DNA of 64,000 bases from DATAAP01 sp041690495 (GTDB lineage: Bacteria > Pseudomonadota > Alphaproteobacteria > CACIAM-22H2). Where the stretch lies: contig JAWLHE010000014.1 of assembly GCA_041690495.1 (NCBI GenBank), positions 13,381 through 77,380 of the forward strand, read 5' to 3'. The position numbers were made by a program, and so were the translations under genes. This document shows positions 53,773-62,527 of the stretch, in pieces. The notes beneath the pieces are model-generated. The model was given only the letters and a program-made list of their open reading frames with translations. It had not been told where the DNA came from and did not search any database. Each line of letters begins with the position of its first letter. Position 1 is the first letter of the stretch.

Positions 53773-54720
53773 CTAGCCGCCTCGAGTGGCCGCCGGCGGC
53801 TCACCCCCGCGTGCCGGAAAGACCAGGAGCCCTTCGTTCTCGGTGCCGTCCTCGTACATTGCAATAACGGCCTCCGGAAGCCGACTCAGGTCTACGGCGC
53901 TGAGATAGTCCCGCATCGTCGTGCCGGTGCAGGCCGAGTCGACATTCCGGGCCCCGCGGCGGTTGATCGCGTCGTCAAGATTGACGGTGCGGAAATCGAC
54001 GCTGTAGCGGCACACTCCCGAGCTGTTGGGCACGGTCGAATGCATCTGCGCCCCGGAGAACAGGATCAGCGATCCGGGTTTGCCGATGACCCGGATCTGC
54101 GGATCGAGGTCCATCGGCTCCTCCGGCTTCGGCTGGACCCGGGTATCGATCTTGACATGCTGCGCGGCGGCGGCGCGGCTCTGTGCATTCCAGCGATAGT
54201 AGTTGTAGTCCGCCGATCCGTTCTTCACCGCCCTGCCGAAATACCCCGGATGAAAGGCCAGACAGTTCTCGGGCTCGAGATCGTAGATGGGCAGCCACCA
54301 GTTCAGCTGGAAAAGCGGGGCCGAGTACCAGGTATCGCGATGCGGGTGGAAGGCGTAGGCGATACCGGAGGTGAGATACTCCTGCGGCATCGCGGAGCGC
54401 AAACGGGGCACGTCAAAATAGGTCTTGCTCGGGGCGCAGTACAGCTCCTGCAGGACCTGCTGGATCAGCTCCTTCGAGCGCGCATGGTGAATGAACTGTG
54501 GCTTCACGCGCGCCAGCACCTCGACGCATTCCTCGACCGGCAGGCTCTGATGTACGCCCCGCGGGTCATGAGGCGAGAACGCTTCCTCGACCATTCGCCG
54601 GGCGTGCTCGCATAGCGCGGTCGTGCCCGGGGTGGGCGAGTAGACGAAGATGTCGCCAGCGTAGAGCCGCTCGCGGCGGCGATCATCATCCATAGCAGAG
54701 TCGAAATACACGTTCGTCAT
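53773..54720 (-). CDS. 2-oxoglutarate/Fe(II) dioxygenase-like protein
   Basis: The 315-residue protein has the elements of a non-haem Fe(II) oxygenase: HRD in AFHPHRDTWYSAP near residue 135 (metal His-x-Asp) and a distal His and Arg in SGAQMHSTVPNSSGVCRYSVDFR near residue 230. It resembles phytanoyl-CoA-dioxygenase-like proteins. The likely substrate is a sugar or lipid in this cluster. ATG 54720 has AAAGGA upstream; ATG 54741 is an alternative. Confidence 0.8.
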   Translation of the reverse strand: MTNVYFDSAMDDDRRRERLYAGDIFVYSPTPGTTALCEHARRMVEEAFSPHDPRGVHQSLPVEECVEVLARVKPQFIHHARSKELIQQVLQELYCAPSKTYFDVPRLRSAMPQEYLTSGIAYAFHPHRDTWYSAPLFQLNWWLPIYDLEPENCLAFHPGYFGRAVKNGSADYNYYRWNAQSRAAAAQHVKIDTRVQPKPEEPMDLDPQIRVIGKPGSLILFSGAQMHSTVPNSSGVCRYSVDFRTVNLDDAINRRGARNVDSACTGTTMRDYLSAVDLSRLPEAVIAMYEDGTENEGLLVFPARGGEPPAATRGG

Positions 54721-54789
54721 GGCATACCGTCCTTTGATCATCCGTCCTCAGGATCGCCGATGCGCGCGGAAGCCCGATGCCGATATTCC

Positions 54790-55758
54790 CTATCGCCCGT
54801 CCACACAGGCGATCCAATGTCCCGAAACGAGTTTGTGCGCATCGATATGATGCATGCCCAGCCGGTTCCAACGCTCGGTACCGGCGCCCAGAACCGGCCT
54901 CTCCGACAACTCGTGCTCACGATAGGTTTCTGTGGTCAGCTCCTCGATCCTGAATGCCCTGACCGCCGTGCCGTATTCCGGGGAGCAGTTCTGGGCAAAA
55001 CGGACCAAGCCGCCGTTGTCGCGCACGACCTTGCCGGCCGGGCGCGACCGCGAGGGATCGCCATCGACGATGGGGCTGCTTCTATGCTCCTGCCAGGGGC
55101 CGAGCATGTCGCGGCTGTGAAACAGGCGCAGGCAGTCCTGCTTGTGCACGGGACTGGTCTCCGCGAACATCCACCAAGATCCGTCGTGGCGAAATATCGT
55201 CCCATCGACAAGAACGGGGTGCTCGATCAGCGTCGATACATGCGTCCAGCGGTACGGAAACTCCACGGCCCGGTACAGCCGGGCCCCGCCCGCCTGATAG
55301 CTCTCCGGGATCATGTAGTAGTCCCCGTTCCAGGCGAACGCATGCGGGTAGGACAGATGAAACGGCTCGGACAGGACGATCCGCTCGTATTGCCAGTTGC
55401 GGCCGTCGTGGCTCGTCGCCAGTCCGATCTCGCCGATGTCCGAACCATGGTTCGCAACTTCGAAGAACATGTACCAGGTGCCGCCGGCCCGCAGCATGAA
55501 CGGGTCCGCGACAAAGGCGGCTCTGCGGTCGCTCACGTCATGGCGGCCGATGACCGGGTTGCGAACGCCTGCCGCGGGATGAAGCTGTGTCGGCGACGGT
55601 CCCTCGTAGATGCCGATCGCGAACTCGAAGCGGTCGCGACGCAGCCGTGGTCGCCTGTTGCGGATGAACGACAACAGGCTGAGGCCGATCGGACTGCGCC
55701 GCTGCGGCGGTTCAGCTCTGTCATCCACAGGGGGGCTTCCAAGCAGATCTCCGGTCAT
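54790..55758 (-). CDS. Five-bladed beta-propeller protein of the GINT1 N-terminal family
   Basis: The 322-residue protein shows repeated blades (FVADPFMLRAGGTWYMFFEV, ATSHDGRNWQYERIVLSEPFHLSYPHAFAWNGDYYMIPE, IFRHDGSWWMFAETS), as in GH43-like propellers and the N-terminal domain of glucosamine inositolphosphorylceramide transferase. Bacterial relatives sit in surface-sugar loci. The reaction is unknown. It lies between the oxygenase-like gene and the GT4 gene, on the same strand. Confidence 0.82.
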   Translation of the reverse strand: MTGDLLGSPPVDDRAEPPQRRSPIGLSLLSFIRNRRPRLRRDRFEFAIGIYEGPSPTQLHPAAGVRNPVIGRHDVSDRRAAFVADPFMLRAGGTWYMFFEVANHGSDIGEIGLATSHDGRNWQYERIVLSEPFHLSYPHAFAWNGDYYMIPESYQAGGARLYRAVEFPYRWTHVSTLIEHPVLVDGTIFRHDGSWWMFAETSPVHKQDCLRLFHSRDMLGPWQEHRSSPIVDGDPSRSRPAGKVVRDNGGLVRFAQNCSPEYGTAVRAFRIEELTTETYREHELSERPVLGAGTERWNRLGMHHIDAHKLVSGHWIACVDGR

Positions 55759-55778
55759 CGCATCCGTCCATGATCCGA

Positions 55779-57089
55779 TCAGGCCGCCCGCCCTGCGGCG
55801 AGATCGCGCACAATCTCACGATAGATCCGCGTAAAGTTCTCCCGGGTATGGTGGGCCTGTGCATACGCGCGTGCGCCCTCCGACATGGCTCGCAGATCAT
55901 CCGGCGGCGTACCGGCGATTCGCGATACGGCGCTCCTGATCTCATCGATCGCGCAAGTCCTGAGGATGACGCCGAACTCCGGCGCGACGTCGACGCCGCA
56001 CTCATAGCTGACGATCGGTATCAGTCCGGCATGCATCGCTGTCACCGTCGAACCCGACTGACCTTCCGAGCATGACGGGAATACCAGCGCCACGCATTGC
56101 TCCGCGATCTCGCGGAAGCGCCTGCTTCCGATGTCAATCCAGCCTATCGTCTCGATATTGGGCGTCTCGTACAGTTCACGACGATACTCCCGAACGAAAT
56201 CCTCCTCGTCGGTGGGGCCGCAGACGATCAGCCTGTACTCCGGCATTCCCGCGAAGGCTTCCAGAACCAGGTCGAGGCCCTTGTGCACCAGGCCGTAGGT
56301 CCCGAGCCAAAGAAACGTGGATCTGCAGCGGTCGAAGTCGCGCTCGCCTTGCGCAGGCCACAGTGTCGGCGCCGTGATCGGCACCTTGAAGATCGGCTTG
56401 CCGGCGTACCGGTACGTACTGTGGGTGAAATCATTGCCGAGCATCGTCGCGCAATCGGCCGATTCGATGCAGAAATTCGTCCGTTCGTGCCGCCGCGGCA
56501 CCAGGGTCGCGCCGCGACGGCGTTGGAGGTCGAGCAGTCGTCGCGCCTCGGCCTCGTTGTGGAAGAGCACATGCGCGATGTCGATATGCATGATCTTGGT
56601 GCAGCGTGGGCCCAGAACCGGAGCGAGGCGCTCCATGTTCCAGCGCACATCGACGGCGAAGTCGTACTGTTTGCGCGGCGTGAAGGCATCGTTCGTGTAG
56701 TTGATGATATCGACCGAGTATCCCTCGGCAAGGAAGGCGTCGGCGATCGCTCTCGCTTCCCAGAATTGCGTGTGATGGTTGGGCAGCGGCTGCCCGGGCG
56801 GCACCATGAACGGCGTCAGCACGTAGGAGATCAGCGCCTGTCCGCGCGGGTTCCGCGCCCGAATGGAGATGACCCGCTCCTCGGCCAGGCGATCGCGAAT
56901 CCGCGCCGGCACACGTGCGATCCGCCGCGTGGCCCGGCGCATCACTCGGCCGGGAACGCCGATCCACCACTCCCAGGGATAACGCTGCCACTCGAGGGGC
57001 GTATTTTCGGATGGCGCGTGCCGGACGTCGCGCCCGGCCTCCGAATGCTGGCGTGGGCCAAATCCGGCCTTACTCTGCGCCGGTTGCAT
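55779..57089 (-). CDS. Family 4 glycosyltransferase
   Basis: The protein of about 436 residues has a GT-B fold. The C-terminal donor domain has FLWLGTYGLVHKGLDLVLEAF, LIVCGPTDEEDF and the E-x7-type segment FPSCSEGQSGSTVTAMHAGLIPIVS. The acceptor domain begins near residue 90. The start is uncertain: ATG 57089 has a weak GGGG upstream, and ATG 57173 extends the protein by 28 residues. The first 70 residues are probably poorly folded. Confidence 0.86.
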   Translation of the reverse strand: MQPAQSKAGFGPRQHSEAGRDVRHAPSENTPLEWQRYPWEWWIGVPGRVMRRATRRIARVPARIRDRLAEERVISIRARNPRGQALISYVLTPFMVPPGQPLPNHHTQFWEARAIADAFLAEGYSVDIINYTNDAFTPRKQYDFAVDVRWNMERLAPVLGPRCTKIMHIDIAHVLFHNEAEARRLLDLQRRRGATLVPRRHERTNFCIESADCATMLGNDFTHSTYRYAGKPIFKVPITAPTLWPAQGERDFDRCRSTFLWLGTYGLVHKGLDLVLEAFAGMPEYRLIVCGPTDEEDFVREYRRELYETPNIETIGWIDIGSRRFREIAEQCVALVFPSCSEGQSGSTVTAMHAGLIPIVSYECGVDVAPEFGVILRTCAIDEIRSAVSRIAGTPPDDLRAMSEGARAYAQAHHTRENFTRIYREIVRDLAAGRAA

Positions 57090-57197
57090 CGGCAATGCCC
57101 CGTAGGATGAGAAAGGACGAGAGGGCGGACCGCGGCCGGACAGGAGCGCGCAGCGGTTCGGAATCTCGAACATGCGGCATTTGCGGCATCATCCCTG

Positions 57198-58511
57198 TCA
57201 GTCCAGCACCGCAACTTCGGGCACAGGTATGACGAACTTTCCGCCCCAATCGCGTAATCCGCCGGTCTGCGCCATGATCTCCTTCTTCAAGTTCCATGGC
57301 AGGATCAGAAGGTAGTCCGGCTGGGTCTTGGCGATGTGTCGAGGGTCGCGAATCGGAATGCGGCTGCCGGGAAGAAACCTGCCCTGTTTGTGCGGGCTTC
57401 GGTCGACGACATAGTCAATCTCCGCCGAGCTTAGGCCGCAATAGTTCAGAAGAGTGTTGCCTTTCGCCGCCGCACCGTAACCCACGATCGACCTGCCGCG
57501 CCGCTTCGCATCCCGGACGAAGGCGGTCAGGCTCGTCCGGCAGTGCTCGACACGAGTCGCGAAATGGTCGTAAGTCTCCATCTGCATCAGACCGGCGGCC
57601 TTCTCGCTGCGGCGAAGGGCCGCAACCGACTCCTCGGATCGGCGTTTAGAACCCGTGTGGCAGGCATAAACGCGCAGGCTGCCGCCGTGAGTCGGAAGTT
57701 CCTTTATGCCGAACACGCGTAGGCCGTGAGCAGCCAAAATGCGCTCCACGGCATGGAAGGAAAAGTACGAGTAATGCTCGTGGTAGATCGTGTCGAACTG
57801 CACCCCGAGCATCAGACGGTGCAGATGAGGAAATTCCAAGGATATCACGCCTTCCGGCTTCAGCAGGATCGGCAGGCCCGAGACGAAGTCGTTGAGCTCG
57901 GGCACATGGGCAAGGACGTTGTTCCCGACGATGAGATCGGCCTTCATACCGCGCGCCGACAATTCTTGAGCCGTGTCGCGGCCGAAGAAGCGGATCTCGG
58001 TCGGGATTCCGAGTGCAATCGCCGTCCGGGCGATATTCGCCGCCGGCTCGATGCCGAGCACCGGGACACGAAGCGCCTTGAAGTGCTTGAGAAGATATCC
58101 GTCGTTGCTCGCGATTTCGACGACCCTGCTCGTTGCGTTGAGACCGAAGCGACGAACGGCCATTCCGGCAAAATCGGCCGCGTGACGCACCCAGCTGTCG
58201 GAGTACGACGAGAAGTATGCGTAATCCGAGAACAGGGCCCGGGGCGAGACATCCGTGGAGAGTTGGGCGAGAAGGCACGATTCGCAAAGCTTCACGTGCA
58301 GCGGGTATGCCGGCTCCCGTGCGGCAAGATCAGCGGCATCGAGATATCCGTTGGCCAGGGGCGTCCTTCCGAGATCGAGAAAGCTGCGGCGCAATGGCGC
58401 TTCGCAGGCCCGGCACGTCGTCCGTTCCGTCGCGCCCGCCGCGGCCTCGCCAGAGGGTTCGGGTCGATTGGCATTTCGCTGCGGTTCCTGAACTGCATGT
58501 TCCACGGACAT
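57198..58511 (-). CDS. SAM-dependent sugar C-methyltransferase
   Basis: The 437-residue protein has an N-terminal zinc-binding domain with paired cysteines (CRACEAPL and CESCLLAQL), a Rossmann methyltransferase core (VVEIASNDGYLLKHF and VGNNVLAHVPELNDFV) and a C-terminal domain (GRSIVGYGAAAKGNTLLNYCG). This is the architecture of nucleotide-sugar C-methyltransferases such as TylC3 and NovU, which act on a 4-keto-6-deoxy sugar. ATG 58511 has GAGGG five bases upstream. It may modify the CDP-sugar made by the upstream genes. Confidence 0.9.
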   Translation of the reverse strand: MSVEHAVQEPQRNANRPEPSGEAAAGATERTTCRACEAPLRRSFLDLGRTPLANGYLDAADLAAREPAYPLHVKLCESCLLAQLSTDVSPRALFSDYAYFSSYSDSWVRHAADFAGMAVRRFGLNATSRVVEIASNDGYLLKHFKALRVPVLGIEPAANIARTAIALGIPTEIRFFGRDTAQELSARGMKADLIVGNNVLAHVPELNDFVSGLPILLKPEGVISLEFPHLHRLMLGVQFDTIYHEHYSYFSFHAVERILAAHGLRVFGIKELPTHGGSLRVYACHTGSKRRSEESVAALRRSEKAAGLMQMETYDHFATRVEHCRTSLTAFVRDAKRRGRSIVGYGAAAKGNTLLNYCGLSSAEIDYVVDRSPHKQGRFLPGSRIPIRDPRHIAKTQPDYLLILPWNLKKEIMAQTGGLRDWGGKFVIPVPEVAVLD

Positions 58512-58544
58512 CGAATCCCTCGCCCTTCGTTGCATCGATGAGCT

Positions 58545-59900
58545 CTAGACGCTGGCTGCGCCATCCTGTGCAACGCGCCGCGGCTCTGCTGGACCGTCGA
58601 GCGGCCTGTACTCTGTGCTCCATGGAAACATCGGGCGCACCGCGCCTCCCAGTTCGCCGTCCCAATCGCCGCGGGCGCAGTCTGTGCGGAAAGATTCCGT
58701 GACGTGGAACGCCACTGCATTCGCCTCATAGAACTGGGTGCGCGGCGGATCGATGGTCGTGACGCATGGCTCGACGAAGATCGTGCCCTCGTTCAGCATG
58801 TTCGCCGGAACATGGAGCTTGCTCGTATACCGCCCTATGGGCCGCGGGCGCCGGCGCCAGGCCGGATCGATGTCCATGCTGCTAAAGGCGTGAATGCCTT
58901 CGCTGGTAATGAAGTTGAAATGGGGTAACAGCAGATAGCCGTCCCGTAACACGTCGAATTCCATGACGAACGTAATCGGCTCCGACATGTCGATCGTCTC
59001 GGCCACCTTGCCATCGGCCGTTTCGACGCGTACTGCACGCAGGCGCGCGACATCGCCCCCGGGGGCCTTCGCCGGGTCGGTCCAGGCGCGGCTTGCCAGG
59101 CAGTCGATCCCGCTCGACAGGTACCGACCGACGACATCGTGCGCCCGTCCATCGTCGTGAATCCGGCCGCTCTCCAGAAGAATGGCGCGAGGGCAAAGCC
59201 GGGTTACCGCGGCCATGTTATGCGAGACGAAAATGACAGTGCGGCCCTGGTGGCCGACATCCTCCATCTTCGAAAGGCATTTGCGCTGAAACCGCGCATC
59301 GCCGACGGCGAGAACCTCGTCAACGAACAGGATCTCCGTTTCCAGGTGCGCCGCGACCGCAAAGGCGAGCCGCATGTACATGCCGCTCGAATAATGCTTG
59401 ACCGGCGTGTCGAGAAAGCTCTCGACTTCGGCGAAGGCGACGATCTCGTCGAACTTGCGCTCGATCTCCGCACGCCGCATGCCGAGGATGCCGCCATAGA
59501 GATAGATATTCTCCCGCCCGGTGAGCTCCGGATGGAAGCCGGTGCCCACCTCAAGGAGCGAGCCTACCCTGCCGCGGATGCTCGCCTCGCCGCGGGTCGG
59601 TTCGACGATGCGAGACAAGACCTTGAGCAATGTGCTCTTGCCGGCACCATTGCGCCCGATGATGCCGACCACCTCGCCGGGGCGAATGTCGAACGATATC
59701 CCGTTCAGCGCCCAGAACCGGCTCGCCCCGCCGGCAGTGGCGATCGGCTCGCCCCGCATCAGGCGTCCGACCCTACGGATGGGCGCCTTGAAACCCTCCG
59801 CGATCGTATCCCGCAGCGTCTTGTACTGGTGATAGGTTTCGGGCCCGAGAACGAAGTACTCCTTGGCAAGGTCGTGCGCGCTGATGGCAAACGAGGTCAT
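58545..59900 (-). CDS. wzt: Polysaccharide ABC transporter ATP-binding protein (Wzt type)
   Basis: The 451-residue protein has an ATPase domain with Walker A GIIGRNGAGKSTLLK near residue 95, Walker B EILFVDEVLAVGD near residue 190 and the switch histidine in VSHNMAAV. The C-terminal 170 residues are a Wzt_C beta-sandwich that in relatives binds the polymer's terminal sugar. It pairs with the Wzm-type permease 10 bases upstream. ATG 59900 follows GAGGAGAACCGG. Confidence 0.93.
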   Translation of the reverse strand: MTSFAISAHDLAKEYFVLGPETYHQYKTLRDTIAEGFKAPIRRVGRLMRGEPIATAGGASRFWALNGISFDIRPGEVVGIIGRNGAGKSTLLKVLSRIVEPTRGEASIRGRVGSLLEVGTGFHPELTGRENIYLYGGILGMRRAEIERKFDEIVAFAEVESFLDTPVKHYSSGMYMRLAFAVAAHLETEILFVDEVLAVGDARFQRKCLSKMEDVGHQGRTVIFVSHNMAAVTRLCPRAILLESGRIHDDGRAHDVVGRYLSSGIDCLASRAWTDPAKAPGGDVARLRAVRVETADGKVAETIDMSEPITFVMEFDVLRDGYLLLPHFNFITSEGIHAFSSMDIDPAWRRRPRPIGRYTSKLHVPANMLNEGTIFVEPCVTTIDPPRTQFYEANAVAFHVTESFRTDCARGDWDGELGGAVRPMFPWSTEYRPLDGPAEPRRVAQDGAASV

Positions 59901-59910
59901 CCGGTTCTCC

Positions 59911-60810
59911 TCAGGCGATGTCGGCGAAGTTGCGTTCGACCCGTCGGAAGAAGAACGCGCCGCTGACAAGCCAGATCGTCGCCACGGTGAACGATACCGC
60001 AAATACGCCCCAGGGCGGATCGCCGGCGTCCAGAAGCGACCAGCGGAACCCCTCGACGACGCCGACCATCGGATTGAGCGCGAACACCAGTCGCCAGGAT
60101 TCGTCCAGCAGGCTGCTCGGGTAGGCGATCGGGGTAGCGAACATCCATATCTGGCCGAGGAACGGGACGACGTACCGCACATCGCGGAACTGCACGTTCA
60201 GCGCCGAAAGCCAGAGCGTCACGCCCATCGCGCTGATCGCGCTAAGCAGGACGAAGAGCGGCAGGAACACGACGTTCATGGTCGGCGCCACCTGGTAGTA
60301 GAGCATACCTACAACCAGCAACCCCGATGCGATCAAGAAGTCTACGAGCCCTGCCAGAACGGACGACACCGGAACGATCATCCGGGGAAAGAAAACCTTC
60401 TTGATCAGCTTCTCGTTCTCGACAAGGCTGTTGGCCCCGTGGCTCAGGCCGTTCAGGAAGAACATCCACGGTACGAGACCTGCCAGCGCGAAGAGCGGGT
60501 ACGGCAGTCCGTCCGACGGCATATTCGCAAGTCGGCCGAAGAAGATGCTGAAGATCAGCATCGTGAACAACGGCTGGATGAGCGCCCAGGCTGCGCCAAG
60601 CACCGTCTGCTTGTAGCGCACCTTGACGTCCCGCCAGATGAAGAAGAAGACGAGCTCGCGAAACTCCCAAAGCTCGCCAAGACGGAGCCGTGCCCATCCG
60701 ACCGTCGGCCTGATGATCGTGACGGGCGGCTCGCCCGTCCTGGTTGAAGCATGCGGGGCCGTGACCGGCTGGCGCAGACCGGCCGCGACGTGCGTGGCAG
60801 AACCGTTCAT
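59911..60810 (-). CDS. wzm: Polysaccharide ABC transporter permease (Wzm type)
   Basis: The 299-residue inner-membrane permease has six hydrophobic segments and the ABC-2 signature RDVKVRYKQTVLGAAWALIQPLFTMLIFSIFFGRLA. With Wzt it exports a complete lipid-linked polymer. ATG 60810 has AGGTG eight bases upstream. ATG 60924 gives a 38-residue extension whose start overlaps the preceding gene's stop (ATGA), so it is a serious alternative. Confidence 0.9.
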   Translation of the reverse strand: MNGSATHVAAGLRQPVTAPHASTRTGEPPVTIIRPTVGWARLRLGELWEFRELVFFFIWRDVKVRYKQTVLGAAWALIQPLFTMLIFSIFFGRLANMPSDGLPYPLFALAGLVPWMFFLNGLSHGANSLVENEKLIKKVFFPRMIVPVSSVLAGLVDFLIASGLLVVGMLYYQVAPTMNVVFLPLFVLLSAISAMGVTLWLSALNVQFRDVRYVVPFLGQIWMFATPIAYPSSLLDESWRLVFALNPMVGVVEGFRWSLLDAGDPPWGVFAVSFTVATIWLVSGAFFFRRVERNFADIA

Positions 60811-60920
60811 CGTGTTATCACCTGCTTCCGGAATCGTAGCCCCCGTCTTGCCGCCGAGCGTTGCGTCGGCCGATCCGGTCTTGGGCCCGCCCGTTTTCAA
60901 GTCGATCACTGTCGCGACAA

Positions 60921-61463
60921 TCATGCGGCGCGATCCGTCGCGAAGTCCGGCCATTTCCGGTCTCGGTCGGATATCACGCTTACGGGCAGTGGCCAGTCGA
61001 TGCCGAAGGCCGGATCGTTCCATCGGATGCCCCGTGCCGCAGCCGGCCTGTGGACGGCCGACATCTGGTAGTGCAGCTCGGTTCCGTCCCGCACGGTCTG
61101 GAAGCCATGTGCCAGGCCTTCGGGGATGAGGAGAGCGAACCCGTTGTCCTCGCTCAGTTCGAAGCCCAGCCATCTTCCGAATGTCGGCGAGCCTGGCCGG
61201 ATATCGGCGATCACGTCGTATGCGGCTCCCCTAATGCAGCGAACGAGCTTCGTCTCCGCGAATGGCGGCGCCTGAAAGTGCAGTCCGCGCAAAGTCCCGG
61301 TCCACCGGTTGAAGGACTGGTTCGCCTGGACGAACGCGATCGTGCCGACGTGCCGCGCGAACTCCTCATTGCACCAGGTCCGGACGAAATATCCCCGCTC
61401 ATCCTCGTGCCGTTCCGGTTCGATCAGATAGGCGCCGGCCAGATCGAGGGCGATGAACTTCAT
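60921..61463 (-). CDS. RmlC-like nucleotide-sugar 3,5-epimerase
   Basis: The 180-residue cupin-type epimerase has the catalytic region TLRGLHFQ near residue 60 and the later TELHYQMS tyrosine segment, as in dTDP-4-dehydrorhamnose 3,5-epimerases. Given the cytidylyltransferase upstream, the carrier here may be CDP rather than dTDP. The start overlaps the preceding reductase stop (ATGA at 61463-61460). Confidence 0.88.
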   Translation of the reverse strand: MKFIALDLAGAYLIEPERHEDERGYFVRTWCNEEFARHVGTIAFVQANQSFNRWTGTLRGLHFQAPPFAETKLVRCIRGAAYDVIADIRPGSPTFGRWLGFELSEDNGFALLIPEGLAHGFQTVRDGTELHYQMSAVHRPAAARGIRWNDPAFGIDWPLPVSVISDRDRKWPDFATDRAA

Positions 61464-62485
61464 TCGGTTCTCCAGAAGAGCTGACTGTCCAACTCTCCGA
61501 GCCGCAAGAGGTGCTCGAGCTGCTTGAGACGTGTAAAGGCACGGAAAGTGAAAACGTCCTTCGTCATCTCTATCTTCTTGAAGATCGCGCAGAGCTGGGC
61601 GGCACCGATGGTGGCGTTGCGCTTGCACGTAAATCCAAGGACGGTGCGGATTTTCTCGAAGCTGACCCGGTAGCTCCGATTGTCTGCGCCATCGGGCCCG
61701 AACTCGACCGCACAGCCCGGGAACACGCCGGCCACGATTTCCGCGATCTCCTTGATACGATAGTTGTCGCTGTCCTGGCCGACATTGAATGTCTGGTTAT
61801 GGATGACCGGCCGGGGCGATTCGAGCGTCGCGATGATTGCGTCGCAGATATCGAGGATATGTACCAGGGGTCGGTATGCGCTGCCGTCACCGTTCATCCG
61901 GATCGCTTTCTCGGTCCAGGCAAGCCCGGCAAGATTGTTGAGCACGATGTCGAAGCGCATTCGCGGCGAAGGACCGAAGGCGGTCGCATTGCGGAGGAAT
62001 GTCGGCGAGAAGTCGTCATCGGCCATGGCAGAAACGTCCCGCTCCACCATTACCTTGCATTCCGCATAGGTCGTCTGGGGATTGGCCGGTGACAGCTCCG
62101 TCTTGACCTCGTCGTTGCCGGCTCCATAGACACTGCACGAGGACGCATAGATGAATCTCTTTGCCCCACCGTCCTTCGCCATCCTGGCGAGGCTGACCGA
62201 AGCGCCGTGATTGATGCGGCGCGTGATCTCGGGGTTGTGCTGCCCGAGCGGATCGTTCGACAGCTCCGCGAGATGGATGATCGCGTCGAATCCGGTCAGG
62301 TCGGACTGCGTCAGACGTCGCAGATCGCGGCGGTGGACGGCCGGAAAGTCGTCGATCCCGTTATAGAGGCAGCCGTCGCGGTAATACCCGGTGTCGACCG
62401 CGACCACCTCATGCCGGTGCTTCAGGAGCAACGGCACCAGCATTACGCCGATATAGCCGTCGACGCCTGTGACGAATACCTTCAT
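61460..62485 (-). CDS. NAD-dependent nucleotide-sugar epimerase/dehydratase
   Basis: The 341-residue extended SDR has the cofactor motif VTGVDGYIGVML at residues 6-17, SSCSVYGAG near residue 120 and the catalytic YAECK (YxxxK) near residue 142. It is not the usual CDP-glucose 4,6-dehydratase by its start sequence, and its reaction (epimerase, reductase or dehydratase) cannot be decided. ATG 62485 is chosen; the frame upstream uses TTG. It lies 42 bases from rfbF. Confidence 0.87.
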   Translation of the reverse strand: MKVFVTGVDGYIGVMLVPLLLKHRHEVVAVDTGYYRDGCLYNGIDDFPAVHRRDLRRLTQSDLTGFDAIIHLAELSNDPLGQHNPEITRRINHGASVSLARMAKDGGAKRFIYASSCSVYGAGNDEVKTELSPANPQTTYAECKVMVERDVSAMADDDFSPTFLRNATAFGPSPRMRFDIVLNNLAGLAWTEKAIRMNGDGSAYRPLVHILDICDAIIATLESPRPVIHNQTFNVGQDSDNYRIKEIAEIVAGVFPGCAVEFGPDGADNRSYRVSFEKIRTVLGFTCKRNATIGAAQLCAIFKKIEMTKDVFTFRAFTRLKQLEHLLRLGELDSQLFWRTE

Positions 62486-62527
62486 GCGCAATTCCCTGGT
62501 AAGGTTGGATCGCTCTTCCCGCCGACG

